DNA from: Massilia sp. KIM
GTDB lineage: Bacteria > Pseudomonadota > Gammaproteobacteria > Burkholderiales > Burkholderiaceae_D
Reading direction: 5' to 3'
Assembly: GCF_002007115.1 (NCBI RefSeq)
Contig: NZ_MVAD01000002.1
Span: 682,001 to 746,000 of the forward strand
Length of the DNA: 64,000 bases
Position 1 is the stretch's first letter. Every line of letters starts with the position of its first letter. Below the pieces are notes generated by a model, which made no database searches, was not told the origin of the DNA, and saw only the letters and a list, made by a program, of their open reading frames with translations. Both the position numbers and the translations under genes were made by a program. Of the stretch, positions 41,638 through 49,693 are shown one piece after another.

Positions 41638-44600
41638 ATGGCAGAATTCCCCAACCCTTCCGCCCTCAACCCCAAGACCGAACTCAAGGTCGACCTGCGC
41701 CCCACGCTCTTCATCGGCGCCGGCGGCACCGGCATGGAAGTCATGATGCGCATCCGCCGCCGCATCCTGTCGGCGGTGTGGAACCGCCACCAGCCGACCC
41801 GGGTCGAGTCCATCGGCGACTTCCCGGTGGCGCGCTTCCTGCACTTCGACCTCGACAACAATGCGGTGATCGACGAGGGCAAATCGCAGCGCACCGACCC
41901 GTGGTACGAACTGGTGCGCCTGTCGGACGAGGAACGCCTGGTCGAACCGCTCGACCTGCCGCAGTACCACGAATCGGACGACAGCCTGGCGCGCTTCCCG
42001 CTGATCGAGAACTGGATGCCGCTGCGCCCCAAGAAGCTGCGTTCGCTGGGCATCGACCCCTCCAAGGGCGCGGGCCAGATCCGCGCGCTGGCGCGGCTCT
42101 ACCTGTTCGACAAATACCCCAAGCTGCGCGGCCGCATCAAGGGCGCGCTGAACTTCCTGAGCAGTAACGCCGGCATCGAGCGCAAGGAGAATTACCAGCG
42201 GCTCGGCCTGCAGGTCGACACCTCCAAGTTCCGCATCGTCGTCATCGCCTCCTGCGCCGGCGGCACCGGCGCCGGCAGCGTGATCGACCTGGGCTGGTTG
42301 GCCAAGGCGATCGCGCGCCAGGAGGTCTCGGACAGCCAGGTCGACCTGGTGCTGCTCATGCCTTCGGGCTTCGCCAAGGCCAACAAGGAGCGCACCGAGG
42401 CCAATGCCTACGCCACCCTGATGGAGCTGGAGACGGCGATGCGCGACATGAACGCGCGCGTGCACTGGATGGAGCCGGACAGCATCGCCGGCAGCGGCGC
42501 GCCCTACGACGACGTGTATTTCGTCGACACCGCCAACCTCGCCAACAAGGCCACGCTCGACGTCAAGGACGTCTACCAGATGGTGGCCGACACCCTGTTC
42601 GAGGACTTCGCTTCGGCCGATTTCGCCAACCGCAAGCGCTCGGTGGCGGTCAACCAGCAGCAGCACAAGCTCGGCCCCTACAATCCGAAGGTGCCGGAGC
42701 AGCGCTTCGGCGACATGCGCCTGTCCTATTCCAAGGTCTATTCCAGCTTCGGCCAGGCGGTGCTCGACACCCAGCAAAGCCTGCATGAGGACATCCGCGC
42801 CTACGAGCTGGCCGGCCTGATGGTGAAAGCCTTCTTCGGCCTGGTATCGGCCGACGGCACGGCCGCGCGCCGCGCCGGCGACGCCGAGCGCGACAGCTTC
42901 ATGCGCGAGCAGATGGACATGGCCGAGCGTCCCTTCGACGAGTTCCCCGACTTCCGCAAGGGAACGGTCGACGTCACCGCCTTCCCCGAGTACACGCTCA
43001 CCCACACCCTGCTGCTGGACCGCGACGGCCGTTCGCTGCTGGAGCGGGTCGAGAGCAAGGTGCAGCTCGAGGTCGACCGCATCATGGCTTCCTACGACAT
43101 CAAGCTGTGGCGCGAGAAGGTGGCCGAGCTGCTGCCCAACCTCGAGCGCGACGCAATCCGCGAGGCCGGCGCCACCGCCGAGACCAGCGAAGACCGCATC
43201 AAGCGCCACACCGGCGAACTGACGGCGCGCCTGAAGACCAGGGTGCGCGACCGTTTGTATGCGCTGCTCGACGACCGCAAGCAGGGCGGGCTGGAATTCG
43301 TGCTCTCGCTGCTGGAGCAGGTCAAGGCGCGCCTGCTGCAGCGCGACCTCGGCAACGCCGAGCGCAATGGACGGCGCTACCGGGACATCCGCGACGCCCT
43401 GCGCACCCGTCAGGTCGAGGAATCGCTCAACAACCTGTCGCAGGCCGCCGGCCGCCTGTTCGGCAAGGAGCCCCAGGCGCGCGAGGTGATGAACCACCTC
43501 AAGCGCGACATCGCCGACTACCTGCGCTTCCACCTGCTGGCGGTGAGCGCCGGCCAGGCGATCGAGGTGATGCGCAACCTGTCGGCCTGGCTGGGCGACC
43601 CGCAGAGCACCGACGAGCAGGGCAACGCCCAGTGGAGCGGCGTCGCCGGCGAATTCCAGGAGGGCAGGCGCCAGGTCCAGGCCATGCTGGCGGCGGCCGA
43701 CCAGCGCATCGGCCAGCTGCGCGCCGACGCGCGCCAAGAGCACGCCACCTACATCAAGCTGGCGGGGGAGGGCGTCCCGCCGCCGCTGCGCCTGACGGGC
43801 GACGTCAGCGCCTGGAGCGAAGAGGTGCTGCTCGAATTCGGCGGCTCGGCGCGCCTGTTCCCGCAGCTGGGCGACGAGCGCCTGCGCTCGCAATTGCTGC
43901 TCAAGCTGTTCCGCCGCGCCCAGCTCCAGCTATCCAGCCAGGAGCTGGCCCGGCCGGAGCCGGTCGACCCGCTGCTGGAGCGCCTCGGGGCCTTGTCGCC
44001 GCAGGAGCGCCAGCGCGTGTTCGCCGAGTGGATACGCAGCGCCATGCCCTGGGTGAACGCGCGCTTCTCGGCCGAGTTCACGCCCGCCGCCGACCAGTTC
44101 AAGTGCTTCATCGGCGTGGGCGACGTCGGCCAGTGGCGCAAGATGGAAGCCGAGATCCGCGCCGCCGTGCCGACCGGGTACTTCCACGGCGACCTGGTCT
44201 CGATCGTCAACACCGGCATGCACGGGCGCGCCGTCTGCTACATCGAGCTGTCGGGCTACCCGATGACGGTGCTGCGCGGCCTGCCGACCTGGCGCGCCTC
44301 CTACCAGATCGAGAACCCGAAGATCCCGACCCACCTGCATTTCGACGCCACCCGCTTCCGCCACCCGATCTCGCCCTCGATGGATGAACTCAACCGGCTG
44401 GCCGACGACTACGAGTGGTTCCTGCAGGCGATCGCGCTGGGCGTCATCCGCCGCAAGCCCGACCTGGGCGACCGCGAAGCCAGCTTCCAGCCGCGCGGGC
44501 AGTACGTGTTCGAGGTCGAGCCGGGGTCCGGCGAGTGGCTACAGATCGGCAACGAATACGCGATCCGCTCCAACGGCCTGCCGCCCTACTACCGCGAGCA

Positions 44601-45258
44601 GGTGATCGCGGCGGTGCAATCGCGCCTGGCGAACATGGGGCCGCAGCAGATGGCCCTCCTGGCCACCCTGATGCGCCACTACCAGCTGCGGGTCTACGAG
44701 CCGCGCCTGGAAGTCGACGAGACCGGCGCGCAGCTGCCTTCGCCCTCGCTGCCCAACATCACCGCGCGCCGCCTCTACGACCAGTGGATCCGGCGCGCCC
44801 AGGCGGCCGACCCGGGGCTGTCGCCGGTCCAGATCGAGGCGGCGCTGGCCAACATCGGCCTGTGGACCGAGACCGTGCTCGGTTCCGCGGGCGACGCCTA
44901 CAGCTGGGAAGTCGAGCGTCCGGTCGACAAGCGCGTGATCCTGCCCGAGGTGCTGGCCGGCGAGGACAGGGCGGGCGAGGTCCTGCAGCGCAAGGCCGCG
45001 CCGCAAGCCGCCATGCCGGCGGCGGGCGCGGGCCGTTACAAGCTGTTCGTGAACGGCGCCCAGCGCGGACCATACACGGTGGCCGAGATCGCCCAGCAGG
45101 CGGCGCGCGGCGAGATCGACCACGCCACCCGCGCCTGGGACATGCGCTGGAACCCGAAGCAGGACACCTGGAGCACGGTGGGCGCGCTGCCGGAACTGGC
45201 GGCCGTGCTGGGCGAGGCGATCCCCGACCCCGACGACGGCATTCCGGACCCGCAGTAA
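41638..45258 (+). CDS. Tubulin/FtsZ-superfamily GTPase with C-terminal GYF_2-like domain (tubulin-like operon gene 4)
   Basis: 1206 aa, far longer than FtsZ (~400). The N-terminal domain has a nucleotide-fold start (TLFIGAGGTGMEVMMRIRRR, residues 24-43) and the tubulin signature GGTGxG in SCAGGTGAGS at 205-214, followed by the T5/T6-like NKERTEANAYATLMEL and VYFVDTANLA. This is the Pfam Tubulin_2 style of tubulin-like protein. Residues ~430-1000 are mainly helical (RIKRHTGELTARLKTRVRDR, LNNLSQAAGRLF). Residues ~1132-1192 match the GYF_2 fold (YKLFVNGAQRGPYTVAEIAQ, WSTVGALPEL), a proline-rich-peptide reader. No membrane helix is present. Expected: GTP-dependent polymer or switch tied to the membrane partners in the operon. 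Confidence 0.85.
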   Translation: MAEFPNPSALNPKTELKVDLRPTLFIGAGGTGMEVMMRIRRRILSAVWNRHQPTRVESIGDFPVARFLHFDLDNNAVIDEGKSQRTDPWYELVRLSDEERLVEPLDLPQYHESDDSLARFPLIENWMPLRPKKLRSLGIDPSKGAGQIRALARLYLFDKYPKLRGRIKGALNFLSSNAGIERKENYQRLGLQVDTSKFRIVVIASCAGGTGAGSVIDLGWLAKAIARQEVSDSQVDLVLLMPSGFAKANKERTEANAYATLMELETAMRDMNARVHWMEPDSIAGSGAPYDDVYFVDTANLANKATLDVKDVYQMVADTLFEDFASADFANRKRSVAVNQQQHKLGPYNPKVPEQRFGDMRLSYSKVYSSFGQAVLDTQQSLHEDIRAYELAGLMVKAFFGLVSADGTAARRAGDAERDSFMREQMDMAERPFDEFPDFRKGTVDVTAFPEYTLTHTLLLDRDGRSLLERVESKVQLEVDRIMASYDIKLWREKVAELLPNLERDAIREAGATAETSEDRIKRHTGELTARLKTRVRDRLYALLDDRKQGGLEFVLSLLEQVKARLLQRDLGNAERNGRRYRDIRDALRTRQVEESLNNLSQAAGRLFGKEPQAREVMNHLKRDIADYLRFHLLAVSAGQAIEVMRNLSAWLGDPQSTDEQGNAQWSGVAGEFQEGRRQVQAMLAAADQRIGQLRADARQEHATYIKLAGEGVPPPLRLTGDVSAWSEEVLLEFGGSARLFPQLGDERLRSQLLLKLFRRAQLQLSSQELARPEPVDPLLERLGALSPQERQRVFAEWIRSAMPWVNARFSAEFTPAADQFKCFIGVGDVGQWRKMEAEIRAAVPTGYFHGDLVSIVNTGMHGRAVCYIELSGYPMTVLRGLPTWRASYQIENPKIPTHLHFDATRFRHPISPSMDELNRLADDYEWFLQAIALGVIRRKPDLGDREASFQPRGQYVFEVEPGSGEWLQIGNEYAIRSNGLPPYYREQVIAAVQSRLANMGPQQMALLATLMRHYQLRVYEPRLEVDETGAQLPSPSLPNITARRLYDQWIRRAQAADPGLSPVQIEAALANIGLWTETVLGSAGDAYSWEVERPVDKRVILPEVLAGEDRAGEVLQRKAAPQAAMPAAGAGRYKLFVNGAQRGPYTVAEIAQQAARGEIDHATRAWDMRWNPKQDTWSTVGALPELAAVLGEAIPDPDDGIPDPQ

Positions 45259-45267
45259 AAGGACGGC

Positions 45268-46116
45268 ATGGCTGAGAACGACGACTCTTACCGTTGCGTC
45301 AACCCCGGCTGCGGCCGGGCCTTCCCGCGCCGGGTGAACTTCTGCCCCTGGTGCGGCGCGGCCCAGCAGGCGGCGGGCGCGCCCGCGCCATCGCCGGCGG
45401 CGCCACACGCGGCCCCGTCGCCGCTTGCCAAGCCGGTCGCGCCGGCCGCTGTGGCTGCGGCGCCGGCCGCGCAGGCCGCGGTCCCGCCGCCGCCGTCGCC
45501 GCCACCAGCGCCGCCGCCAGCGCCGCCACGGGCAGCGCCCCCGCCTTCGCCACCACCTCCGCCACCACCAGCGCCGCCGCGCTCGCCGCCGCCGCCGCCG
45601 CCACCGCCACCGCCCCCGCCGCCGCCCAGGCCGGCGCAGCAGCAACAGCCGGGCCGCCGCCCGGTGCGCCTGCGCTGGTGGGCGCTGGCCCTGGCCGTGC
45701 TGTGGGTGGTCTGGCTGATCGCCAAGCCGTCCAAGGCCCTGATCGAGCGCCGCATGGACAAGGCGGTGGCGCTGGCAACGGAATGCAAGGCGCGCGAAGC
45801 CCAGGACGAGCTGATCGCGCTGCGCTCTACCCGCGCCACCCAGCAGCAGTTGAAGCAGGTGCAGCAGTCGCTGAACGAGGCGGCGGCGGCCTGCACCCGC
45901 GCCGAGCGGCGGCGCGAAGCCTGGTTCGAGACGCGCGGCGCGATCCAGAAGCTGATCAAGGCCGATGCCTACGACAAGGCGCGGCAGCGGCTGGCCGCGT
46001 TCACGAAACGCTGGGGCGAGGACGAGGAGACGAGGGCGCTGCGCAAGCGCATCGACGAGGGGCGGCGCGAGCATCCGCTCGCCGATCCGTCGCGCGGCGA
46101 CCCCGATGCGCGTTAG
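45268..46116 (+). CDS. Zinc ribbon / polyproline / single-helix membrane protein (tubulin-like operon gene 5)
   Basis: 282 aa. The N-terminal zinc ribbon uses Cys10, 15, 26 and 29 (CVNPGCG, NFCPWCG). A ~90-residue Ala/Pro linker becomes nearly pure polyproline at ~75-125. One membrane helix (RLRWWALALAVLWVVWLIA) follows, then a ~125-residue helical extracytoplasmic domain (ALATECKAREAQDELIALRS, AIQKLIKADAYDKARQRLAAF) resembling TPR-like repeats. The topology is cytoplasmic ribbon and polyproline, and periplasmic helical domain. It starts 9 bp after the tubulin-like gene, and its polyproline arm is a plausible ligand for that protein's GYF_2-like domain. Confidence 0.7.
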   Translation: MAENDDSYRCVNPGCGRAFPRRVNFCPWCGAAQQAAGAPAPSPAAPHAAPSPLAKPVAPAAVAAAPAAQAAVPPPPSPPPAPPPAPPRAAPPPSPPPPPPPAPPRSPPPPPPPPPPPPPPRPAQQQQPGRRPVRLRWWALALAVLWVVWLIAKPSKALIERRMDKAVALATECKAREAQDELIALRSTRATQQQLKQVQQSLNEAAAACTRAERRREAWFETRGAIQKLIKADAYDKARQRLAAFTKRWGEDEETRALRKRIDEGRREHPLADPSRGDPDAR

Positions 46117-46148
46117 TGATGTGGCGCCTCGCGCCTGTCACCCGTACA

Positions 46149-46234
46149 CGTCGCACCGGCGCAGGCCGGTGCCCAAGTTGCTAGTTTTGTGGCAGTGCAT
46201 GCAAACTTGGGCACCGGCCTGCGCCGGTGCGACG
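46149..46234. repeat. Perfect 31-bp inverted repeat, REPIN-like (copy B)
   Basis: Arms at 46149-46179 and 46204-46234 are exact reverse complements with a 24-bp spacer. Each arm contains an 8-bp stem GCACCGGC/GCCGGTGC with loop GCAG, flanked by CGTC and CCAAGTT as in copy A (4224-4308). It lies 32 bp after the last gene of the tubulin-like operon and may also act as its transcription end. Confidence 0.85.
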
Positions 46235-46275
46235 GTTTTACAGCTGACGACCACATGAAACCGAGGAGGGTACAG

Positions 46276-46566
46276 ATGAAAGCGATGATGGTGGGCACGC
46301 TGATGGCGCTCGCCGTGCTGGCCGGCTGCGGCCGCGACGACGAGGGCATGGGTCCGGCCCAGAAGGCGGGCAAGGTGCTGGACGAAGCGGGAGCGCGGGT
46401 GTCGGACACGGTGCAGGACGAACTGGCCAAGGCCGACCGCGCCACCGAAGAGGCGCGCGACAAGGTCAAGGACGCGACGCGCGACGCCAGCCGGGAGCTG
46501 GACAAGGCCAAGGAGGAACTCGGCCGCCGGGTCGAGCGCGCCGGCGAGAAGATGCAGGCGAACTAG
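46276..46566 (+). CDS. Small helical lipoprotein
   Basis: 96 aa. The signal peptide ends in VLAGC with a lipidated Cys at 18. The mature part is one long charged amphipathic helix with heptad-like repeats (VSDTVQDELAKADRATEEAR, DKVKDATRDASRELDKAKEE) and no Cys or aromatic core, resembling small envelope stress lipoproteins. GAGGAGGG gives a strong ribosome site for the ATG at 46276. It is convergent with the GGDEF gene with a 10-bp gap. No function is known. Confidence 0.8.
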   Translation: MKAMMVGTLMALAVLAGCGRDDEGMGPAQKAGKVLDEAGARVSDTVQDELAKADRATEEARDKVKDATRDASRELDKAKEELGRRVERAGEKMQAN

Positions 46567-46576
46567 AGGTTCGGCC

Positions 46577-48655
46577 TCAGGCGCTGACGACCCGCAGTTC
46601 CTTCCACTCGCCGCCCAGGACCACCGACAGGTCGACCTGGCCGGCGCGCCAGGCCTGTTCCAGGTTGCGCTCGATCTCGTCGATGCAAGCCTTGTGCGGG
46701 TCGGCGAAGCCGCGCACGCCGTAGGCGCGGTTGCGGCCGTGCGACTTGGCCAGGTAGAGCGCCATGTCGACGAGGTTCACCACCCGTTCCCAGGCCAGCA
46801 TCTGGGCGCCGACCGCGATCGGGAAGGGGGCAAAGCCGATCGACACGTGGACCGTCAGCGTGCCATCGCCGTAGGGGATGCGGATCTCGGACACGCCGTT
46901 CAGGATGCGCTGGGCCACCTCGTCCAGCCCGCCGCGCGGGATGGTCGGCAGGTAGGCCAGGAATTCTTCGCCGCCCCAGCGCACGATCATGTCGGTCTCG
47001 CGCAGGATCTCGCGCAGGCCGTTGGAAATGGCGGTCAGCACCGCGTCGCCGGCCGCGTGGCCGTGGGTGTCGTTGATGTGCTTGAAGTGGTCGACGTCGA
47101 GCAGGAACAGGGCGCCGGTCTGTTCCTCGTGCAGGCAACCGGCTCCGCTGGCGGGCAGGCTGCGCATGAATTCGAGGAAGTGGCGGCGGTTGTACAGGCC
47201 GGTCAGCGGGTCGCGCACGCTCTGCTGCTTGAGTTCGCGGTTCTTCTCGTGCAGCGCGGCGTTGGCGTGGCGCACCTTGCGGTACAGGAGGCCGACCACG
47301 GCCGAGGCCAGCGCAAACACCAGGGCCAGCAGCCACCAGATGCGCTGCTGCAGGCGGCGGTTGTCGATCTCGGCCGACTTGACCTGGTTCTCGCTGCGCA
47401 GCAGCTCGATCTGGCGCTGCTTCTTGTCGGCCTCATATTTCTGTTGCAGGTCGAGCATGGCTTCCTGGCGGCGCTGCTCGAACAGTTCGTTCGAGAGCTT
47501 GCGCTCGCGGTGGTAGGCGCGCAGCGCCCCGGCCAGGTCGCCGGCGCGTTCGAGCGCGCTGCCGTATTCCACCAGCACCGCCTGCAGCTCGGGCTTGGCG
47601 CCGGAAGCCTCGTAGCCCTGCATGCCGATTTCCATCTGGCGCTTGCCTTCGGCCAGGCGGCCCAGGCCCATCAAGGCCTGGCCCAGGTTCAGGCGCGCGG
47701 TCGTCTCCAACCCCGGGTCGTTGAGGCGGCGCGCGGCCTCGATGGTCTGCTCCGCATAGCTGGCGGCGTTGCGGAAGTCGTGCATCTTCAGATAGCAGTC
47801 CGACAGGTTCACCAGCGAATAGGCGACCATCGAATGCGCGCCGATCTGGCGCTCGAGCGCGATGCCATGCTGCAGCGCACGCAGCGCGCGCTGGTATTGT
47901 TTGGTCTCGATGGCCAGGCCGTACTCGGCGCTCTTGAGCGTGGCCATGCGGCCCGGCGAATTGGTCTTGAGGGCGATGGTCGTGGCTTCTTCCAGCAGAC
48001 GGAAGCCCTTGTCGAACTCGCGCATGGTGCCGTACAGGCGCACCAGCGCATTGAGCGCCATCACCACCTGCACCGGGTCGCCTTTCTCGCGCGCCATCGC
48101 GGCGGCCGATTCGAGGCGCTCCAGCGCCACCGGCAGGTTGCCGTCTTCGGCATACGACTCGCCGGACGAGATGGTGGTGCGCAGGCGCAGGTCGAAGTCC
48201 TGGGTGGTCTTGGCCAGCCTTTCCGCTTCCCAGATCAGGCGGTGCGACTCGGCCAGGCGGTGCTCGCCGAAGGCGATGTAGCCCTTGCGCAGCGTGCCCT
48301 TGGCCAGCGCCGCATTGTCCTGGTGGGTGCGCCCCAGTTCGATCAGTTCATTGGTGGTGGCCAGGGCCAGCGCGTCGTGGCCGAGCGCGTACTGGGCGGC
48401 GGCGAGCTGGTTCAGGAATTCGGTGCGCTCGGGCAGCGGCGCCGCCCGTCCCTCGGCGTCGATCGCCTGCAGCATGGGCAGGGCGCGCTCGGGAATGAAG
48501 CGGTTGACTTCGCGGATCTCGGCCAGGCGCTGGGCCAGCGGCGTCTGCGCGCCCGGATCCGCCTGCGCCGGCAGCACGCAGAGCGAGGCCCACAACGACG
48601 CGGCAAGCGCGAGGCTGCGTGGACGCTTCAGGACGCGGAGCAGGGCGGCGGACAT
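46577..48655 (-). CDS. TPR-sensor diguanylate cyclase (GGDEF)
   Basis: 692 aa. A signal peptide (ending PAQA) leads to a periplasmic region of ~380 residues of TPR repeats, for example ALATTNELIELGRTHQDNA, YSLVNLSDCYLKMHDFRNAA and TTARLNLGQALMGLGRLAEG. A coiled segment, one membrane helix (WWLLALVFALASAVVGLLY) and a GGDEF domain follow (DPLTGLYNRRHFLEFM, LFLLDVDHFKHINDTHGH). The active-site loop is intact as GGEEF near 560, so synthesis of cyclic di-GMP is expected. No EAL domain. A perfect TATAAT lies on the minus strand at 48706-48711, ~50 bp upstream of the ATG. It is divergent from the DUF2243 gene. Confidence 0.92.
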   Translation of the reverse strand: MSAALLRVLKRPRSLALAASLWASLCVLPAQADPGAQTPLAQRLAEIREVNRFIPERALPMLQAIDAEGRAAPLPERTEFLNQLAAAQYALGHDALALATTNELIELGRTHQDNAALAKGTLRKGYIAFGEHRLAESHRLIWEAERLAKTTQDFDLRLRTTISSGESYAEDGNLPVALERLESAAAMAREKGDPVQVVMALNALVRLYGTMREFDKGFRLLEEATTIALKTNSPGRMATLKSAEYGLAIETKQYQRALRALQHGIALERQIGAHSMVAYSLVNLSDCYLKMHDFRNAASYAEQTIEAARRLNDPGLETTARLNLGQALMGLGRLAEGKRQMEIGMQGYEASGAKPELQAVLVEYGSALERAGDLAGALRAYHRERKLSNELFEQRRQEAMLDLQQKYEADKKQRQIELLRSENQVKSAEIDNRRLQQRIWWLLALVFALASAVVGLLYRKVRHANAALHEKNRELKQQSVRDPLTGLYNRRHFLEFMRSLPASGAGCLHEEQTGALFLLDVDHFKHINDTHGHAAGDAVLTAISNGLREILRETDMIVRWGGEEFLAYLPTIPRGGLDEVAQRILNGVSEIRIPYGDGTLTVHVSIGFAPFPIAVGAQMLAWERVVNLVDMALYLAKSHGRNRAYGVRGFADPHKACIDEIERNLEQAWRAGQVDLSVVLGGEWKELRVVSA

Positions 48656-48705
48656 GGGTCGGTCTCTTGGCGTCGGCCTTCAACCGACGAAGTGGAGTCG
48701 GACCA

Positions 48706-48711
48706 ATTATA
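48706..48711 (-). promoter_or_regulatory. -10 box of the GGDEF gene
   Basis: A perfect TATAAT on the minus strand, giving a ~45-nt leader. A GAATTG hexamer sits 17 bp upstream as a weak -35. Confidence 0.5.
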
Positions 48712-48925
48712 GGGTCGTTGCAGCTCAGCAATTCCACTTTCTCATCAATTGTCACCAAAAAGACACATACCAGTGTCAGACCGGCCAGGCGGCCCTTTCT
48801 CCGCTCTCCACAGTCCACCCCGGTCCGGGGCCAGGCACGCGTGCTTGCCGCGCTCCCGCGAAGCCGGCGTCGCGCGCCGCGCCCGCGCCCTATACTGGCC
48901 CTTCTCAGACGCGAGGAGGCCAAGG

Positions 48926-49681
48926 ATGTGGAAATCACCATGGACGACATGGGGCGCGGCGCTGGGCTTCGCGCTCGGCGGCTTCTTCGACGGCATCCTG
49001 CTGCACCAGATCCTGCAATGGCACCATCTGCTCAGCCTCGTGCCCGGCCTGGACGACCTGCGCACCCAGGTGCTGTGGGACGGCTACTTCCACCTGTTGA
49101 TGTACCTGGTCGCGGCCCTGGCCCTGTGGCGCCTGTGGCGCACCGGGCGTGAGCGCGGCGTCGCCTGGGGCTGGCCGCTGGCGGGCGCGCTGCTGGTCGG
49201 CTTCGGGGTCTGGCACCTGATCGACGCCGTGCTCTCGCACTGGCTGCTGGGCATCCATCGCATCCGCATCGACAGCGCGAACCCCCTGGCATGGGACCTG
49301 GCCTGGCTGGCCGCCTTCGGCCTCGTCCCCCTGGTCGCCGGCTGGAGGCTGCTGCGCCAAGGCGGGCCGGAGCTGCGCGGCTCGGCCACCACCATGCTGC
49401 TGCTGTGCGCCTTCACCGGCGGCGCCGGCGCCTGGGCGCTGCGCACGCCGCCCGGCGTCCCGGCGCAGACGGCGACCGTGGTGTTCCAGCCCGGCGCCAC
49501 GCCCCGGGAGGTCCTGGCCGCGCTGGACGCGGTCGACGGCCGCCTGGTGTGGAGCGACCGCGCGATGGGCGTGGTGGTGGTGGCGGTGGACGAGGCGCGG
49601 CGCTGGGAGCTCTACCGCCACGGCGCCCTGCTGGTGAGCGGCACCGCGCTGGCGGCCGGCTGCCTCAATTCCAGCCGCTAG
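48926..49681 (+). CDS. DUF2243 family membrane protein with extra C-terminal domain
   Basis: 251 aa. The first ~165 residues match DUF2243: GFALGGFFDGILLHQILQWHH with conserved His and Asp in the first helices, WDGYFHLLMYLVAAL, GFGVWHLIDAVLSHWLLGIH and a final helix. A fifth helix (TMLLLCAFTGGAGAWAL) leads to ~70 soluble residues (TVVFQPGATPREVLAALDAV, GVVVVAVDEARRWELYRHGA) not part of the basic family. The recurring membrane His residues suggest a metal or haem role, unproven. GAGGAGG precedes the ATG at 48926. A TATACT box lies at 48891-48896. It converges with mdlB. Confidence 0.82.
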   Translation: MWKSPWTTWGAALGFALGGFFDGILLHQILQWHHLLSLVPGLDDLRTQVLWDGYFHLLMYLVAALALWRLWRTGRERGVAWGWPLAGALLVGFGVWHLIDAVLSHWLLGIHRIRIDSANPLAWDLAWLAAFGLVPLVAGWRLLRQGGPELRGSATTMLLLCAFTGGAGAWALRTPPGVPAQTATVVFQPGATPREVLAALDAVDGRLVWSDRAMGVVVVAVDEARRWELYRHGALLVSGTALAAGCLNSSR

Positions 49682-49693
49682 CGCAGGAAGCGC

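Noticed and set aside
45288..45959. Minus-strand Gly-rich protein opposite the polyproline gene
   Set aside because: Poly-Gly is the complement of the CCG/CCA runs that encode polyproline; the zinc ribbon and membrane helix on the plus strand are the real signal.
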